Shown here: piece by piece, positions 22,944 through 33,399 of the stretch
Position numbering within the stretch: position 1 is the stretch's first letter
Layout: every line of letters begins with the position of its first letter
Source of the DNA: Turnera subulata
Taxonomy: Eukaryota > Streptophyta > Magnoliopsida > Malpighiales > Passifloraceae
Reading direction: 5' to 3'
Length of the DNA stretch: 64,000 nucleotides
Assembly (NCBI GenBank): GCA_028386065.3
Contig: JAKUCV010001549.1
Location: 110,517-174,516 of the forward strand
Program-made: the position numbers and the translations under genes
Notes under the pieces: model-generated
Told to the model about the DNA's origin: nothing
What the model saw: only the letters and a program-made list of their open reading frames with translations
The model's database searches: none

Positions 22944-24468
22944 ACTCCAGTTTTGGGGGATATCACAGTGGTGAAAGAGTTTCCAGAAGTTTTTCCTAAT
23001 GATCTGCCAGAATTACCACCCGACAGAGAGGTTGAGTACACCATCGACCTGATATCAAGAGTTACACCCATATCTATGGCTCCATACAGGATGGCACCAA
23101 CGGAACTCCAGGAGTTGAAGAAGTAGCTGGATGAGCAGCCAGAAAAGGGTTTCATCAGACCCAGTACATCACTATGAGGTTCACCAGTCTTGTTCGTAAA
23201 AAAAAGGATGGTAGTTTACGCATGTGCGTAGACTATCGGCAGTTGAACAAGGTGACAGTGAAGAACAAGTACCCGTTGCCCAGGATTGACGACCTCTTTG
23301 ACCAGTTACAGAGAGCTACTGTGTTCTCAAAGATCGATCTTCGGTCTGGATATCATCAGATTAAGATAGCAGAGAAGGACATACCGAAGACTACCTTCTG
23401 CATACAGTATAGCCACTTTGAGTTCACAATGGTACCATTTGGCTTGACCAACACACCTGTAGTCTTTATGTGCTTGATGCACTTGGTTCTGAGTGAGTTC
23501 CTAGACAATTTTGTGGTAGTCTTCATCGACGATATCCTGATATACTCAAAGAACAGGGAAGAACACGAAGAGCACCTAAGGATAGTGCTACAGATGCTGC
23601 GAGAGAAGCAGTTATATGCCAAGTTCAGTAAGTGTGAGTTTTGGCCCGGGGAAGTTGCATTCCTCGTACATGTTGTGTTTGGGGAAGGGATAAAAGTGGA
23701 CCCTGCCAAAGTGAAAGCTGTTCTAGAATGGAAGCCTCCCAAGACGGAATCCAAGGTTAGAATTTTTCTTGGCCTTGCAGGATACTACCATAGGTTCATC
23801 GAAGGTTTCTCCTTGATAGCAAGTCCTATGACCAAGTTGTTGAGGAAAGATCAAGCTTTTGTATGGAGTGAAGCCTTCTAGAAGAGTTTTGACGAACTCA
23901 AGATGAAATTGACCATGGTACCAGTTTTGACTGTACCTAAGTCGAGAGTTGAGTATGTGCTGTTTTGTGATGCTTCAGGTCTTGGCTTGGGAGCAGTGTT
24001 GATGCAAGAAGGTCAGGTGATTGCTTATGCCTCGAGGCAATTAAGGCGTCATGAGAAGAACTACCTGACACATGATCTAGAGATGGCTACTGTGATCCTT
24101 GCTTTGAAGATCTGGCGACACTACCTATTTGGAGAGAGATGCTGGATTTTCATAGATCATAAGAGTCTCAATTACATCATGACTCAAAAGGAACTTAACC
24201 TACGGCAAAGACTTTGGGTTGAGTTGCTGAATGATTATGATTGTACTATTGAGTACCACTATGGGAAAGCTAATGTTGTAGCTGATGCGCTAAGCCGAGA
24301 CAACCAGAAGATGCTTCCAAGACCTACTCGGTATCCTCTCTTATTGAGTTAAGAAGATGGGAGTTGATTTGTCAGTGGACGAGACAGGAGCTTTGTTGAC
24401 ACATATAGAAGTCAAGTCCAACCTGAGAGGCTGGATTGTGGAACTACAGGATGGAGATCCTGACCTGG
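22944..24468 (+). pseudogene. Chromovirus reverse transcriptase and RNase H, broken
   Basis: Coding follows the protease after stops at 22941, about 23125 and 23175. The best open part, 23174-23881, holds the RT palm: [31 protein letters not shown] and the [10 protein letters not shown] active site near 23520. A TAG at 23879-23881 sits where a Gln codon would be expected. RNase H fills 23903-24352, with the [20 protein letters not shown] and [15 protein letters not shown] blocks all present. The frame ends at 24350-24352. The nested element begins at 24469, before the integrase part. Confidence 0.88.
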
Positions 24469-25984
24469 TGATAGCTTCCTGCAAGTATACAGGGTGTTGT
24501 AGTACCAAGGTCGTCTCACAGGGATCTTTGCTAAATACTATTAACAATGTGATATATGATTATCTAGGAAATAAAGCCTCGAAGAGGAGTCGATTGAGTG
24601 GTGTAATAAAGTTGGAAAAGAAAACAGCAAGAATAATAAATGAGATGACAATGATGAGAAAACACCTAGGAGTTCGGGGAATCCCTTGCCACAATTTCCA
24701 TGCAATTAAGTGCGACACAACCAAGCCGTGTTCTGTCACTACATGACCTGCCTGTATAGATCTGATATTAAATCCTAAAAATACTCTTCTTTGAAAGAAC
24801 CGGTAAACTCAACTAGATCAATAGCCTACTTCCGTAAGCCGTAAAACCCCTTCCTAACTTATCTCCACTATCCATTCTGCCAGTGTTGAAATAAATTAAG
24901 AGCTTTAAGTTCTTACCTTTAAGTCTCCAATAGGAAGCACACCCCTCCCGAGGTCGGTTCCTAAAGCCCGGTCTAAGGTTTTCTATAGGAAACTGACGTT
25001 GTCACTTAACAGTCTCCTATTATGGATTTAAGCTAATTGGTGGCCAAACAACTAACTTAATTAAGCATCAAAGACCGAATCAAAGAAGAATAATTAAAAG
25101 AAATAATATTTTATTAAATTTGCATGAAAATAAATGGCAAGATCATCCCTTCATCCTAGATTTTGGATTTAGTTAACCATAGGTAGAGAGGAATAAATAA
25201 TAAATAAAGAAGTCGTCATTTAATTAATAAGGAAAGAATTAAATAAATTAATAAATAACCCAAACCTTGAATGGATGAAATTACCTCTTTTCCTGTATTT
25301 ATTTCCAACTCCAGCCAAAGAAAACTACCAAAAGTGTTTGCTACAAATGAATGAAAGAAAGTACAAAACAAAGTATTTCCTAGGCCTAATGCGTGAAAGT
25401 CAAGCTGCAAAAGTTGGAAGTCCCCACTTGGAGAATGACGAGTGATGGCCCCCCTTTCTTGTCTTCAAGTGTGTATTTATAGTAATGGGAAGGGGATATT
25501 CGTGGCCAAGGATGCATGTCAGCCAAAAATAATCACTAGGCTAGGCACACATCAAGGAATTTGAAAAATATTATTTTCTTCAAGTTGGTGGAGGAGGGGC
25601 CACGTTGCCATGTTCAAATTTCAAGCATATCTTTGCATCAGGTGGCGATTTCGTCTTGAACCAGGATCAAGATTTGGCTTTTTTTCCAAATTTAAAATTC
25701 AAAGCCAAAGATGCAGGAGAGTCAAAACGGTTTGTTTGATTTGGCTAATAACCAAGTTCATCCTTCCTTCTTCACCATCTTCAACTTAAGTCCATATCCA
25801 AAGAGCTCGTCTTCAAAACGACCAAGAATTCATAATTTCCTGCAAAAAGGTCCTCACACACTAGGATAAGAAATTTATTAAAATTAAATAAAAATAAATG
25901 CAAGAATAAAATCAAATAATATAAAATAAATAACAAAAAGGTATGAAATAAACCCCAAATGATGTGTAAAATATTCACACATCA
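24469..25984 (-). repeat. LTR of the nested gag-protease element (left copy, 1516 bp)
   Basis: It starts TGATAGC and ends CACATCA on the plus strand. It is nearly identical to 30400-31918. In the coding direction this is the 3' LTR. It contains a short ORF also present in the other copy (65 aa at 25781-25978 and 31715-31912), judged a chance frame. Confidence 0.92.
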
Positions 25985-26030
25985 CGCCCCCAAACTTAGA
26001 CTTTTGCTTGTCCCCAAGCAAATAATGTGA
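25985..26030 (-). other. Polypurine tract of the nested element
   Basis: On the minus strand the sequence reads AAGTCTAAGTTTGGGGGCG directly before the LTR. A G-run preceded by AAGTTT at this spot is typical of Athila/Tat elements and would prime plus-strand synthesis. Confidence 0.7.
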
Positions 26031-27549
26031 AAACGAGGGTAAAAAGAAAATCACTCAACACAGGCAAACCAATCCGACAAGTCCAAGTCACAGAAGATTC
26101 TTCCAAAAATTTCCCAAGGAGTCAAGATTTCCGATCTGCAAAGAGCCTTAATGGGAGAAATACAATTAGAACCGAATTTCACCTAACCGGGCAGCGAGAT
26201 CATTTGAACAAATTCTCCTTCCTCAATTTTGCTGAAAAAAGAGTAGGTTAGTCTTGGCATCTTATTAAAGAAAAGAAACAAGGTCAAATAAGCAGGTTTA
26301 CTCTTCGATCTCCACTAATGACAAGGACACTAATCGAAAGGATCAAAAGGATTTGTTAAGGTTGTAATGGGGCTTGGTTAAAGGTTAACTAGAATTGGGA
26401 AAAGGGAAGAAACAAGAGATGCAAGTGCTCGAAAGAAAAATTTTGTGCTTTAACATCTAGCCAAATGAACTCTCTTTTTTTTTTGAATGGTTCTAAATTG
26501 AGTGCAAACTGGAGAATCTTTTTTTTTTTTTTAAACTGTTTGTGGTATGTTTTTTGTTCCTTTTTTTTTGAATGAAAAATAGGGACAATCAATTCGCATG
26601 ATGAAGGAATACTATCTCTTAATTGCCCCCATTTTTTTCCTCTTTTGTGATTTTTTCCCTTTTGAATAATACTTCTCCAGAATTGACACAGGCTCCCTGT
26701 GTAGTGCCTGTATAGAAGAACCAAAATCCACTTACAAGAAACTAGTGTTAAAGACACAAAATAATTCAAGCAATATGCATAAAGGGATGGAAAAAGAAGA
26801 AAGAAATGTGATGATAGCCAAGGTTTCAAAAGGTGAAGGTGGGAAGATGCGGGTATGAAAGAAATTATGGCTATCAATACGGGCCCAAAAAGCTTAGCAA
26901 GGGAAAAAGTGTACACGGGCTAGCTGTGTCTAAAGGTTAGTTTACAAACCAAAGAATAAAAATGCCTTAATCATGTCCGATTGAAAAGTGCCCTTGTAAT
27001 TTCGCCTTGACCGAATCATGAACCTGTTCTAAGACCTGTTATTAATGCCAAGTTTTTTTTTTTTTTGAAAAGAAACAGCGAAAAAGAGTTAGTCGGATAA
27101 CATGAATCAAATAACATCGCGGCCCAGAAAGATATTACCTGGCCCAAATCGAATTTTTCACTGCAAGGCCAATGCAGGCCTAAAAATGCCTAACAAACAT
27201 GGGATATAAATGTTGAATTTCCTGTTCAATTGTCAAATCGGAACCAATAAACCCAATTGAGTGATTTGCAATTTACAAAAAAGTTTTATTTGGCAAAGAA
27301 AACAACAAAAACAAAATTTGAAAAATTTATGCATGCATGCTAAAAAGATAAAAAAAAACAAATAATCTATTTGCCCCCCCAAACTTGAAATGTGCAGTGT
27401 CCTCATTGCACCAGAATATAGAAAGGAAAGATAGAACCTGTTTTTCCTTCTTGGGGCTGTCATAGGGATGACTTCTTTATTGATGCAAAATTGTGGGTTG
27501 CCTCCCACGAAGCGCTTCTTTAACGTCTTGTAGCTGGACGTTAGACTCT
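26031..27549 (-). other. Non-coding region where RT and integrase would be expected
   Basis: No RT, RNase H or integrase motif is visible in any frame. The region is AT-rich with several poly-T and poly-A runs. Close to the end of the gag-protease ORF (about 27490-27545, minus strand) lies the GAAGCGCTTCGTGGGAGGC-type block that in Athila/Tat relatives follows pol. This suggests that pol was deleted between the protease-RT border and that block. Confidence 0.55.
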
Positions 27550-30300
27550 TTATGCCGAAGGCGGGTTGGAGAATGCCTGCATTACCTCTTGTCTGGTAGG
27601 CTCTCCTGGATCGAAAGGCTTGGGCAGCAAGACTCTGTGAGTATAAACTGAGGGAATAATCCCTATCATATCAAAAGAATACTCAATTGTCTTCTTATGT
27701 CGCTCCATATTTTTCTGCAACTTCTCTTCTTCTCCCTCCATAAAACCCGCATTTATGACCTCTGAGTATATGGAATTTGGTTCCAGAAGTGCATAACGGG
27801 GTTTAGTAGGTGGAGGCTTCAACTCACCCGTCGAAAGTGGTTCTTGGGGTGGGTCATCCGGTGACTTGTCCAGCTTTTCAAATATCATAGCTTCTTTTGC
27901 AGGCACCGGTGACAAGATTTCAAGCTGGCACGCACATTTTGCAATCTCAAGATTTGGATCTCCCGTGTTTTTATTTTGAGATATGCATGCCAAAAGTGGG
28001 TCTGCATAGTATTGTTGTGCGAAAACTTCTTTGACTGCTTCATCAATGACGTCAATTCGGTAGCATGAGTCATCTGAGAATCCTTTTCGCATTGCTTCCT
28101 TGACATCAAAACTGATCTCTTCAGATCCGACTTGTAAAGTGAGCTTTCCGTTCTTGACATCAATGAGTGCTCCAGCAGTTGCTAAAAATGGTCGCCCCAG
28201 GATGAGAGGAGTGTGGCAGTCTACTTCCATGTCCAACACCACAAAGTCAACTGGGACAAAAAATTTCCCAATCTTAATGGGAACATCTTCCAAAATGCCC
28301 ACTGGATACTTAACTGAACGATCTGCAAGATGGAGAGACATAGCAGTGGGTTTCATTTCCCCCATGTTTAGCTGCTTGCTGACAGATAGAGGGATTACAC
28401 TGACACTTGCCCCAAGGTCGCAGAGTGCTCTCTTGATGTGTACTTTCCCTATGTCACAGGGGATGGAGAAACTTCCTGGATCTTTCAACTTATTCGGAAG
28501 CTTATTCTGGATGATAGCACTGCATTCCTCCGTCAGGGCCACCGTCCCATAATCAATTAATTTATTCTTATTGGACAAGATGTCCTTTAAGAATTTTGCA
28601 TAGGTGGGCATTTGGGACACAGCCTCAATAAACGGAATGTTTATATAGAGCTTCTTCATGATCTCTAGAAAGCGTCCAAACTTCTTGTCGTGGACCAGTG
28701 GGTTAAGCCTTTGAGGAAAGGGAATAGGTGGAACATAAGCTTTTACTTCATCCTTCTTTCCTTTTCCTTTGTCGGCCGACACAGCCTGCTCGTGCTCTGC
28801 TGGCTTGTCTACTTGCACGGCCTGCCCGTGTACTCCTTCTTCTACCGGGGTCGGGGGAGGTTGTCGCTCTTCGTACTGAGTACCACTCCGAAGAGTGATA
28901 GCGTTGCATTGAGCTTTAGGGTTGACCTCCGGTTTCCCTGGTAGTCTGCCGGGATTGCCTTGACTGGGACCAGCTTGTGCAATCTGACATTCTAGGCTGT
29001 TTATCTTGTCAGAAAGTCCCTTCACAACCTGACGCTGCTCTTCCATAAACTGCTGCTGTTGTTTCATAAAAGTGGCCATGGAAGTTTGCATATCGTTAGG
29101 AGCTTGTTGGTAGCCCTGTTGGTATGGCTGTGCAGGTTGTTTGGGAGGGAATCCGGGAGGACCTCTTCCGACTGGATTTTGATTTGGCTGCTGAGGTTTC
29201 CAAGAGAAGTTGGGGTGGTCCCTCCAACCTGGGTTGTAGGTGTTCGAGTAAGGGTCGTTTTGGACCCTCTGGTTGATGTAACTAACTTGCTCTTGGCATG
29301 GTTGCTCATAGCCGCTTCCTACTGGGCACTCCTGATAGCTTCCTTCACATCTAGCACAAGAATGGGACTGTCCTTTCCCATTCAGCTTCAAGATGGCATC
29401 CAACTTAGCGTTCATCAGGCTCATAGCATCAAGTTCAAGAACTCCGGCAGTTTTTCCGCCAGGTATCTCAGTAGACCAATTAAATTTGTTGCTGGCGACG
29501 TGCTCGAATAGTTCGTACACATCCGCAGCATCTTTAGCTAAAGCTACTCCTCCGGCTGCTGCATCAACATGTGCACGGAGGGTCTCGTTTAGGCCAGCAT
29601 AGAATTTTTCCACAATCAGCCAATCTGGAAGGCCATGCTGTGGGCATCTTCTTAGTGCATCTTTAAATCTTTCCCACGCATCGTAGAATGATTCATTGGC
29701 CTTTTGTTTGAACTCCATTATGTTGTTCCGAAATATCATGGCCTTGCTGGGTGGGAAAAATTTCTTCAGAAAAGCCTGGGATAGAGCCGTCCATGTATTA
29801 AATGTCCCAGGAGCTTGTGCCGTCAACCATGCCTTTGCCTTATCCTTGAGTGAGAAAGGAAAGAGGCGCAGCTTAATAGCATCTTCCGAGGCTCCATTCA
29901 CCTTGATCGTGTCACAGATTTCCAGGAAATCTTGCAAGTGTTGATTTGGATCTTCAACAGGGGAGCCCCCGAAAGGATCTTGCTGTACCATCTTAATAAG
30001 GGCCGGCTTAAGCTCAAAATTGTTTGCTTGCACAGTTGGACGGACCACACTAGACTGTGCAAGAGTTGCATCTGGGATTGAGAAGTCTCGGACCGGTCTA
30101 GCTCGAGGTCCGAACCGGACTTCTTCATTGTGTTCAGCCATTTCTCCTTCGGTTGAGGTGCCGTCCTCTGATTCCTTCTCAAGCCGGAGTCTACGGAGTT
30201 TGGCCCAAAAATTTCTCTCGACCTCGGGATCTAGCTTTCCTGGTGGTACTCCCGAGCTTCTAAGATTCATGCACCAAGACGATCTGAAAAAGAAACACAC
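27550..30300 (-). CDS. Gag-protease polyprotein of the nested non-autonomous element
   Basis: A single uninterrupted frame of 916 codons. The first Met lies in an odd Phe-rich context; Met at residue 11 or 54 (MAEHNEE) may be the true start. Gag capsid domain: DPNQHLQDFLEICDTIKVNG, LRLFPFSLKDKAKAWL and WERFKDALRRCPQHGLP (about residues 125-235), typical of Athila/Tat retrotransposons. A Cys-rich knot (CARCEGSYQEC) follows near 320, then a Pro/Gln-rich linker. The aspartic protease core has CDLGASVSVIP near residue 626 and LILGRPFLATAGA near 695. The frame ends with a short piece resembling the first residues of the RT region (IEYSFDMIGIIPSVY) and then stops. An intact frame suggests recent or ongoing function in trans packaging. 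Confidence 0.9.
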   Translation of the reverse strand: MCFFFRSSWCMNLRSSGVPPGKLDPEVERNFWAKLRRLRLEKESEDGTSTEGEMAEHNEEVRFGPRARPVRDFSIPDATLAQSSVVRPTVQANNFELKPALIKMVQQDPFGGSPVEDPNQHLQDFLEICDTIKVNGASEDAIKLRLFPFSLKDKAKAWLTAQAPGTFNTWTALSQAFLKKFFPPSKAMIFRNNIMEFKQKANESFYDAWERFKDALRRCPQHGLPDWLIVEKFYAGLNETLRAHVDAAAGGVALAKDAADVYELFEHVASNKFNWSTEIPGGKTAGVLELDAMSLMNAKLDAILKLNGKGQSHSCARCEGSYQECPVGSGYEQPCQEQVSYINQRVQNDPYSNTYNPGWRDHPNFSWKPQQPNQNPVGRGPPGFPPKQPAQPYQQGYQQAPNDMQTSMATFMKQQQQFMEEQRQVVKGLSDKINSLECQIAQAGPSQGNPGRLPGKPEVNPKAQCNAITLRSGTQYEERQPPPTPVEEGVHGQAVQVDKPAEHEQAVSADKGKGKKDEVKAYVPPIPFPQRLNPLVHDKKFGRFLEIMKKLYINIPFIEAVSQMPTYAKFLKDILSNKNKLIDYGTVALTEECSAIIQNKLPNKLKDPGSFSIPCDIGKVHIKRALCDLGASVSVIPLSVSKQLNMGEMKPTAMSLHLADRSVKYPVGILEDVPIKIGKFFVPVDFVVLDMEVDCHTPLILGRPFLATAGALIDVKNGKLTLQVGSEEISFDVKEAMRKGFSDDSCYRIDVIDEAVKEVFAQQYYADPLLACISQNKNTGDPNLEIAKCACQLEILSPVPAKEAMIFEKLDKSPDDPPQEPLSTGELKPPPTKPRYALLEPNSIYSEVINAGFMEGEEEKLQKNMERHKKTIEYSFDMIGIIPSVYTHRVLLPKPFDPGEPTRQEVMQAFSNPPSA

Positions 30301-30374
30301 TAAACAAAACGGGTGAAAAAGAAAAAGAAAGATCTAGATTAACCAATTCACAAAGTCAAATAATATTAACGCCG

Positions 30375-30399
30375 ATCCCCGGCAACGGCGCCAAAAACT
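30375..30399 (-). other. Primer binding site of the nested element
   Basis: On the minus strand the LTR is followed by TTTTTGGCGCCGTTGCCGGG. TGGCGCCGTTGCCGGGGA is the well-known PBS of Athila/Tat Ty3-gypsy elements, usually assigned to Asp-tRNA. Confidence 0.85.
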
Positions 30400-31918
30400 T
30401 GATAGCCTCCTGCAAGTATACAGGGTGTTGTAGTACCAAGGTCGTCTCACAGGGATCTTTGCTAAGTACTATTAACAATGTGATATATGATTATCTAGAA
30501 AATTAAGCCTCGAAGAGGAGTCGATTGAATGGTGTAATAAACTTGGAAAAGAAAACAACAAGAATAATAAATGAGATGACAATGATGAGAAAAACACCTA
30601 GGAGTTCGGGGAATCCCTTGCCACAATTTCCATGCAATTAAGTGCAACACAACCAAGCCGTGTTCTGTCACTACATGACCTGCCTGTGTAGATCTGATAT
30701 TAAATCCTAAAAATACTCTTCTTTGAAAGAACCGGTAAACTCAACTAGATCAATAGCCTACTTCCGTAAGCCGTAAAACCCCTTCCTAACTTATCTCCAC
30801 TATCCATTCTGCCAGTGTTGAAATAAATTAAGAGCTTTAAGTTCTTACCTTTAAGTCTCCTATAGAAAACACGCCCCTCCCGAGGTCGGTTCCTAAAGCC
30901 CGGTCTAAGGTTTTCTATAGGAAACTGACGCTGTCACTTAACAGTCTCCTATTATGGATTTAAGCTAATTGGTGGCCAAACAACTAACTTAATTTAGCAT
31001 CAAAGACCGAATCAAAGAAGAATAATTAAAAGAAATAATATCTTATTAAATTTGCATGAAAATAAATGGCAAGATCATCCCCTCATCCTAGATTTTGGAA
31101 TTAGTTAACCATAGGTAGAGAGGAATAAATAATAAATAAAGAAGTCATCATTTAATTAATAAGGAAAGAATTAAATAAATTAATAAATAACCCAAACCTT
31201 GAATGGATGAAATAACCTCTTTTCCTGTATTAATTTCCAACTCCAGCCAAAGAAAACTACCAAAAGTGCTTGCTACAAATGAATGAAAGAAAGTACAAAA
31301 ACAAAGTATTTCCTAGGCCTAATGCGTGAAAGTCAAGCTGCAAAAGTTGGAAGTCCCCACTTGGAGAATGACGAGTGATGGCCCCCCTTTCTTGTCTTCA
31401 AGTGTGTATTTATAGTAATGGGAAGGGGAAATTCGTGGCCAAGGATGCATGTCAGCCAAAAATAATCACTAGGCTAGGCACACATCAAGGAATTTTGAAA
31501 AATATTATTTTCTTCAAGTTGGTGGAGGAGGGGCCACGTTGCCATGTTCAAATTTCAAGCATATCTTTGCATCAGGTGGCGATTTCGTCTTGAACCAGGA
31601 TCAAGATTTGGCTTTTTTTCCAAATTTAAAATTCAAAGCCAAAGATGCAGGAGAGTCAAAACGGTTTGTTTGATTTGGCTAATAACCAAGTTCATCCTTC
31701 CTTCTTCACCATCTTCAACTTAAGTCCATATCCAAAGAGCTCGTCTTCAAAACGACCAAGAATTCATAATTTCCTGCAAAAAGGTCCTCACACACTAGGA
31801 TAAGAAATTTATTAAAATTAAATAAAAATAAATGCAAGAATAAAATCAAATAATATAAAATAAATAACAAAAAGGTATGAAATAAACCCCAAATGATGTG
31901 TAAAATATTCACACATCA
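30400..31918 (-). repeat. LTR of the nested gag-protease element (right copy, 1519 bp)
   Basis: It begins TGATAGCC and ends CACATCA at 31918, followed by TSD copy CCTGG. In the coding direction it is the 5' LTR. Confidence 0.92.
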
Positions 31919-32890
31919 CCTGGTCAATTTGAAAGAAGCAGTCCGTAGTGGAAAAGAGGACAAGTTTCACATAGCCGAGGATAGTGCACTGATGCTGGGG
32001 AAACGTCTATGTGTACCCAGTATTGGTGACTTGCACACTCAGATCCTAGAAGAAGGATATATGACACCATATGCAATGTACCCCGGAAGCACCAAGATGT
32101 ATCAGAACCTGAAGAGCCGTTTCTGGTGGCCACGCATGAAGAAAGATGTAGCCGAGTATGTGGCTAAGTGTATTACTTGCCAGCAGGTGAAAGTTGAGCA
32201 CCAGGATCCAAGAGGCAAGATGAGATAGTTGACAGTGCCAGAGTGGAAATGGGAGATGATTACCATGGATTTTGTGGTCGGATTACCGTTGACTCGGAAA
32301 CAGCACGATGATATCTGGGTTATCGTTGATCGACTAACAAAGTTAGCCCATTTCCTTCCCATTCGGCAGACCGACACCATGGACAAGTTGGCGAAATTGT
32401 ATGTTGTAGAGATTGTGAGGCTACATGGAATTCCTAAGTCCATAGTCTCAAAAAGAAATCCCAGATTCACCTCACGGTTTTGGAAGAGTTTGCAAGCAGC
32501 TCTGGGAATGAAGTTGAGTTTCAGTACTACCTTTCATCCTCAGACAGACGAACAATAAAAAAGAACCATCCAGACGCTGGAAGATATGCCAAGAGCTTAT
32601 GTGCTTAACTTCAGTGGAAGTTGGGACCAGTACTTGCCTTTGGCGGAGTTTGCTTACACCAAAAAATATCATTCCAGCATCGGGATGCCACCTTTTGAAG
32701 CTCTTTATGGAAGGAAGTGCCGACGTCCAGTTTGTTGGGATTAAGAAGGACCAATTTGTTGGGATTAAGAAGGACTACGTTTGATCGTTGGTCCAGATTT
32801 GGTTAAGCAGACAGTTGACAAGATCCAGATAGTTAAGCAGAGTATGAGAGCAGCACAGGACCGATAGAAGAGTTACGCTGACAAGCATCG
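31919..32890 (+). pseudogene. Chromovirus integrase, broken and catalytically dead
   Basis: The outer element resumes after the nested insertion. The H2C2 zinc-binding domain is recognisable (MYPGSTKMYQNLKSRFWWP, then CITCQ), with a Tyr in place of one expected His. A TAG at 32226-32228 interrupts the path to the core. The core has the first catalytic Asp (TMDFVVGLP). The second motif reads SKRNPRF where the family has Asp, and the third is cut by a TAA (about 32557) just after HPQTDEQ, before the Glu region. Further fragments of the C-terminal part follow to 32784, with a short duplicated stretch (FVGIKKD twice). Integration activity is impossible. Confidence 0.85.
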
Positions 32891-32897
32891 GCGAGAG

Positions 32898-33338
32898 ATG
32901 GAGTACAAAGTTAGGGAAAATCTTTTTCTTCGAGTTGCACCACGGAAGGGGGTTATCAGATTCGGAGAAAGAGGAAAGCTAAGTCCCAGATACATCGGAC
33001 CCTATAAGATCGTGGAAAGGGTTGGACCCTTGGCATACAGGTTGTCATTGCCTGAGGAGCTGTCGCGCATCCATAATGTGTTTCACGTCTCCTTGATGAT
33101 GAGGTACCAATCAAAACCTAGTCATGTGGTTACAACGACAAAGGCTGAAGTGGCAGAGGATCTTACATATACAGAGGTACCAGAGCAGATTCTTGCCCGA
33201 GAGGTTAGACAGTTGAGAAACCGTACCATTCCCATGGTAAAGGTTAAGTGGAGTAAGCACTCTGCAAATGAGTCTACATGGGAAGTCGAGGAGCACATGA
33301 GGTCCCAGTATCTGCACCTGTTTAAAGCATCAGAGTGA
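32898..33338 (+). pseudogene. C-terminal integrase segment and chromodomain of the chromovirus
   Basis: An open frame of 146 codons. It holds the GPF-like module ([22 protein letters not shown]) and IHNVFHVS motif, followed by a chromodomain: [39 protein letters not shown] and YLHLF. Plant chromoviruses use this domain to steer integration to chromatin. Since the upstream integrase is broken, this is only the intact tail of a dead polyprotein. Confidence 0.88.
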
Positions 33339-33349
33339 ATATCGAGGAC

Positions 33350-33399
33350 GAAATTCTCTTTAAGGTGGGTAGACGAAATTCTCTTTAAGATGGGTAGAC
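33350..33399 (+). repeat. Tandemly duplicated polypurine tract before the 3' LTR
   Basis: GAAATTCTCTTTAAGGTGGG with TAGAC at 33350-33374 is repeated with one change at 33375-33399, directly abutting the LTR. The second copy carries the functional tract. The related element at 50496 has a single copy (inverse, near 54022-54050). Confidence 0.8.

Larger units (their letters stand above)
24469..31918 (-). mobile_element. Nested Athila/Tat-like LTR element with gag and protease only (TR-GAG type)
   Basis: The boundaries are TGATAGC at 24469 and CACATCA at 31918, with an exact TSD CCTGG at 24464-24468 and 31919-31923. LTRs are 24469-25984 and 30400-31918, differing by only about 1-2 percent by eye. 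The coding strand is minus: a PBS (TTGGCGCCGTTGCCGGGGA, the Asp-tRNA type used by Athila/Tat) lies at the right end and a polypurine tract at the left. The only ORF encodes Gag and protease (27550-30300). No RT, RNase H or integrase exists; the 1.5 kb left for them is non-coding. It is thus a non-autonomous element close to the published TR-GAG class, needing enzymes from a related element. Confidence 0.9.
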
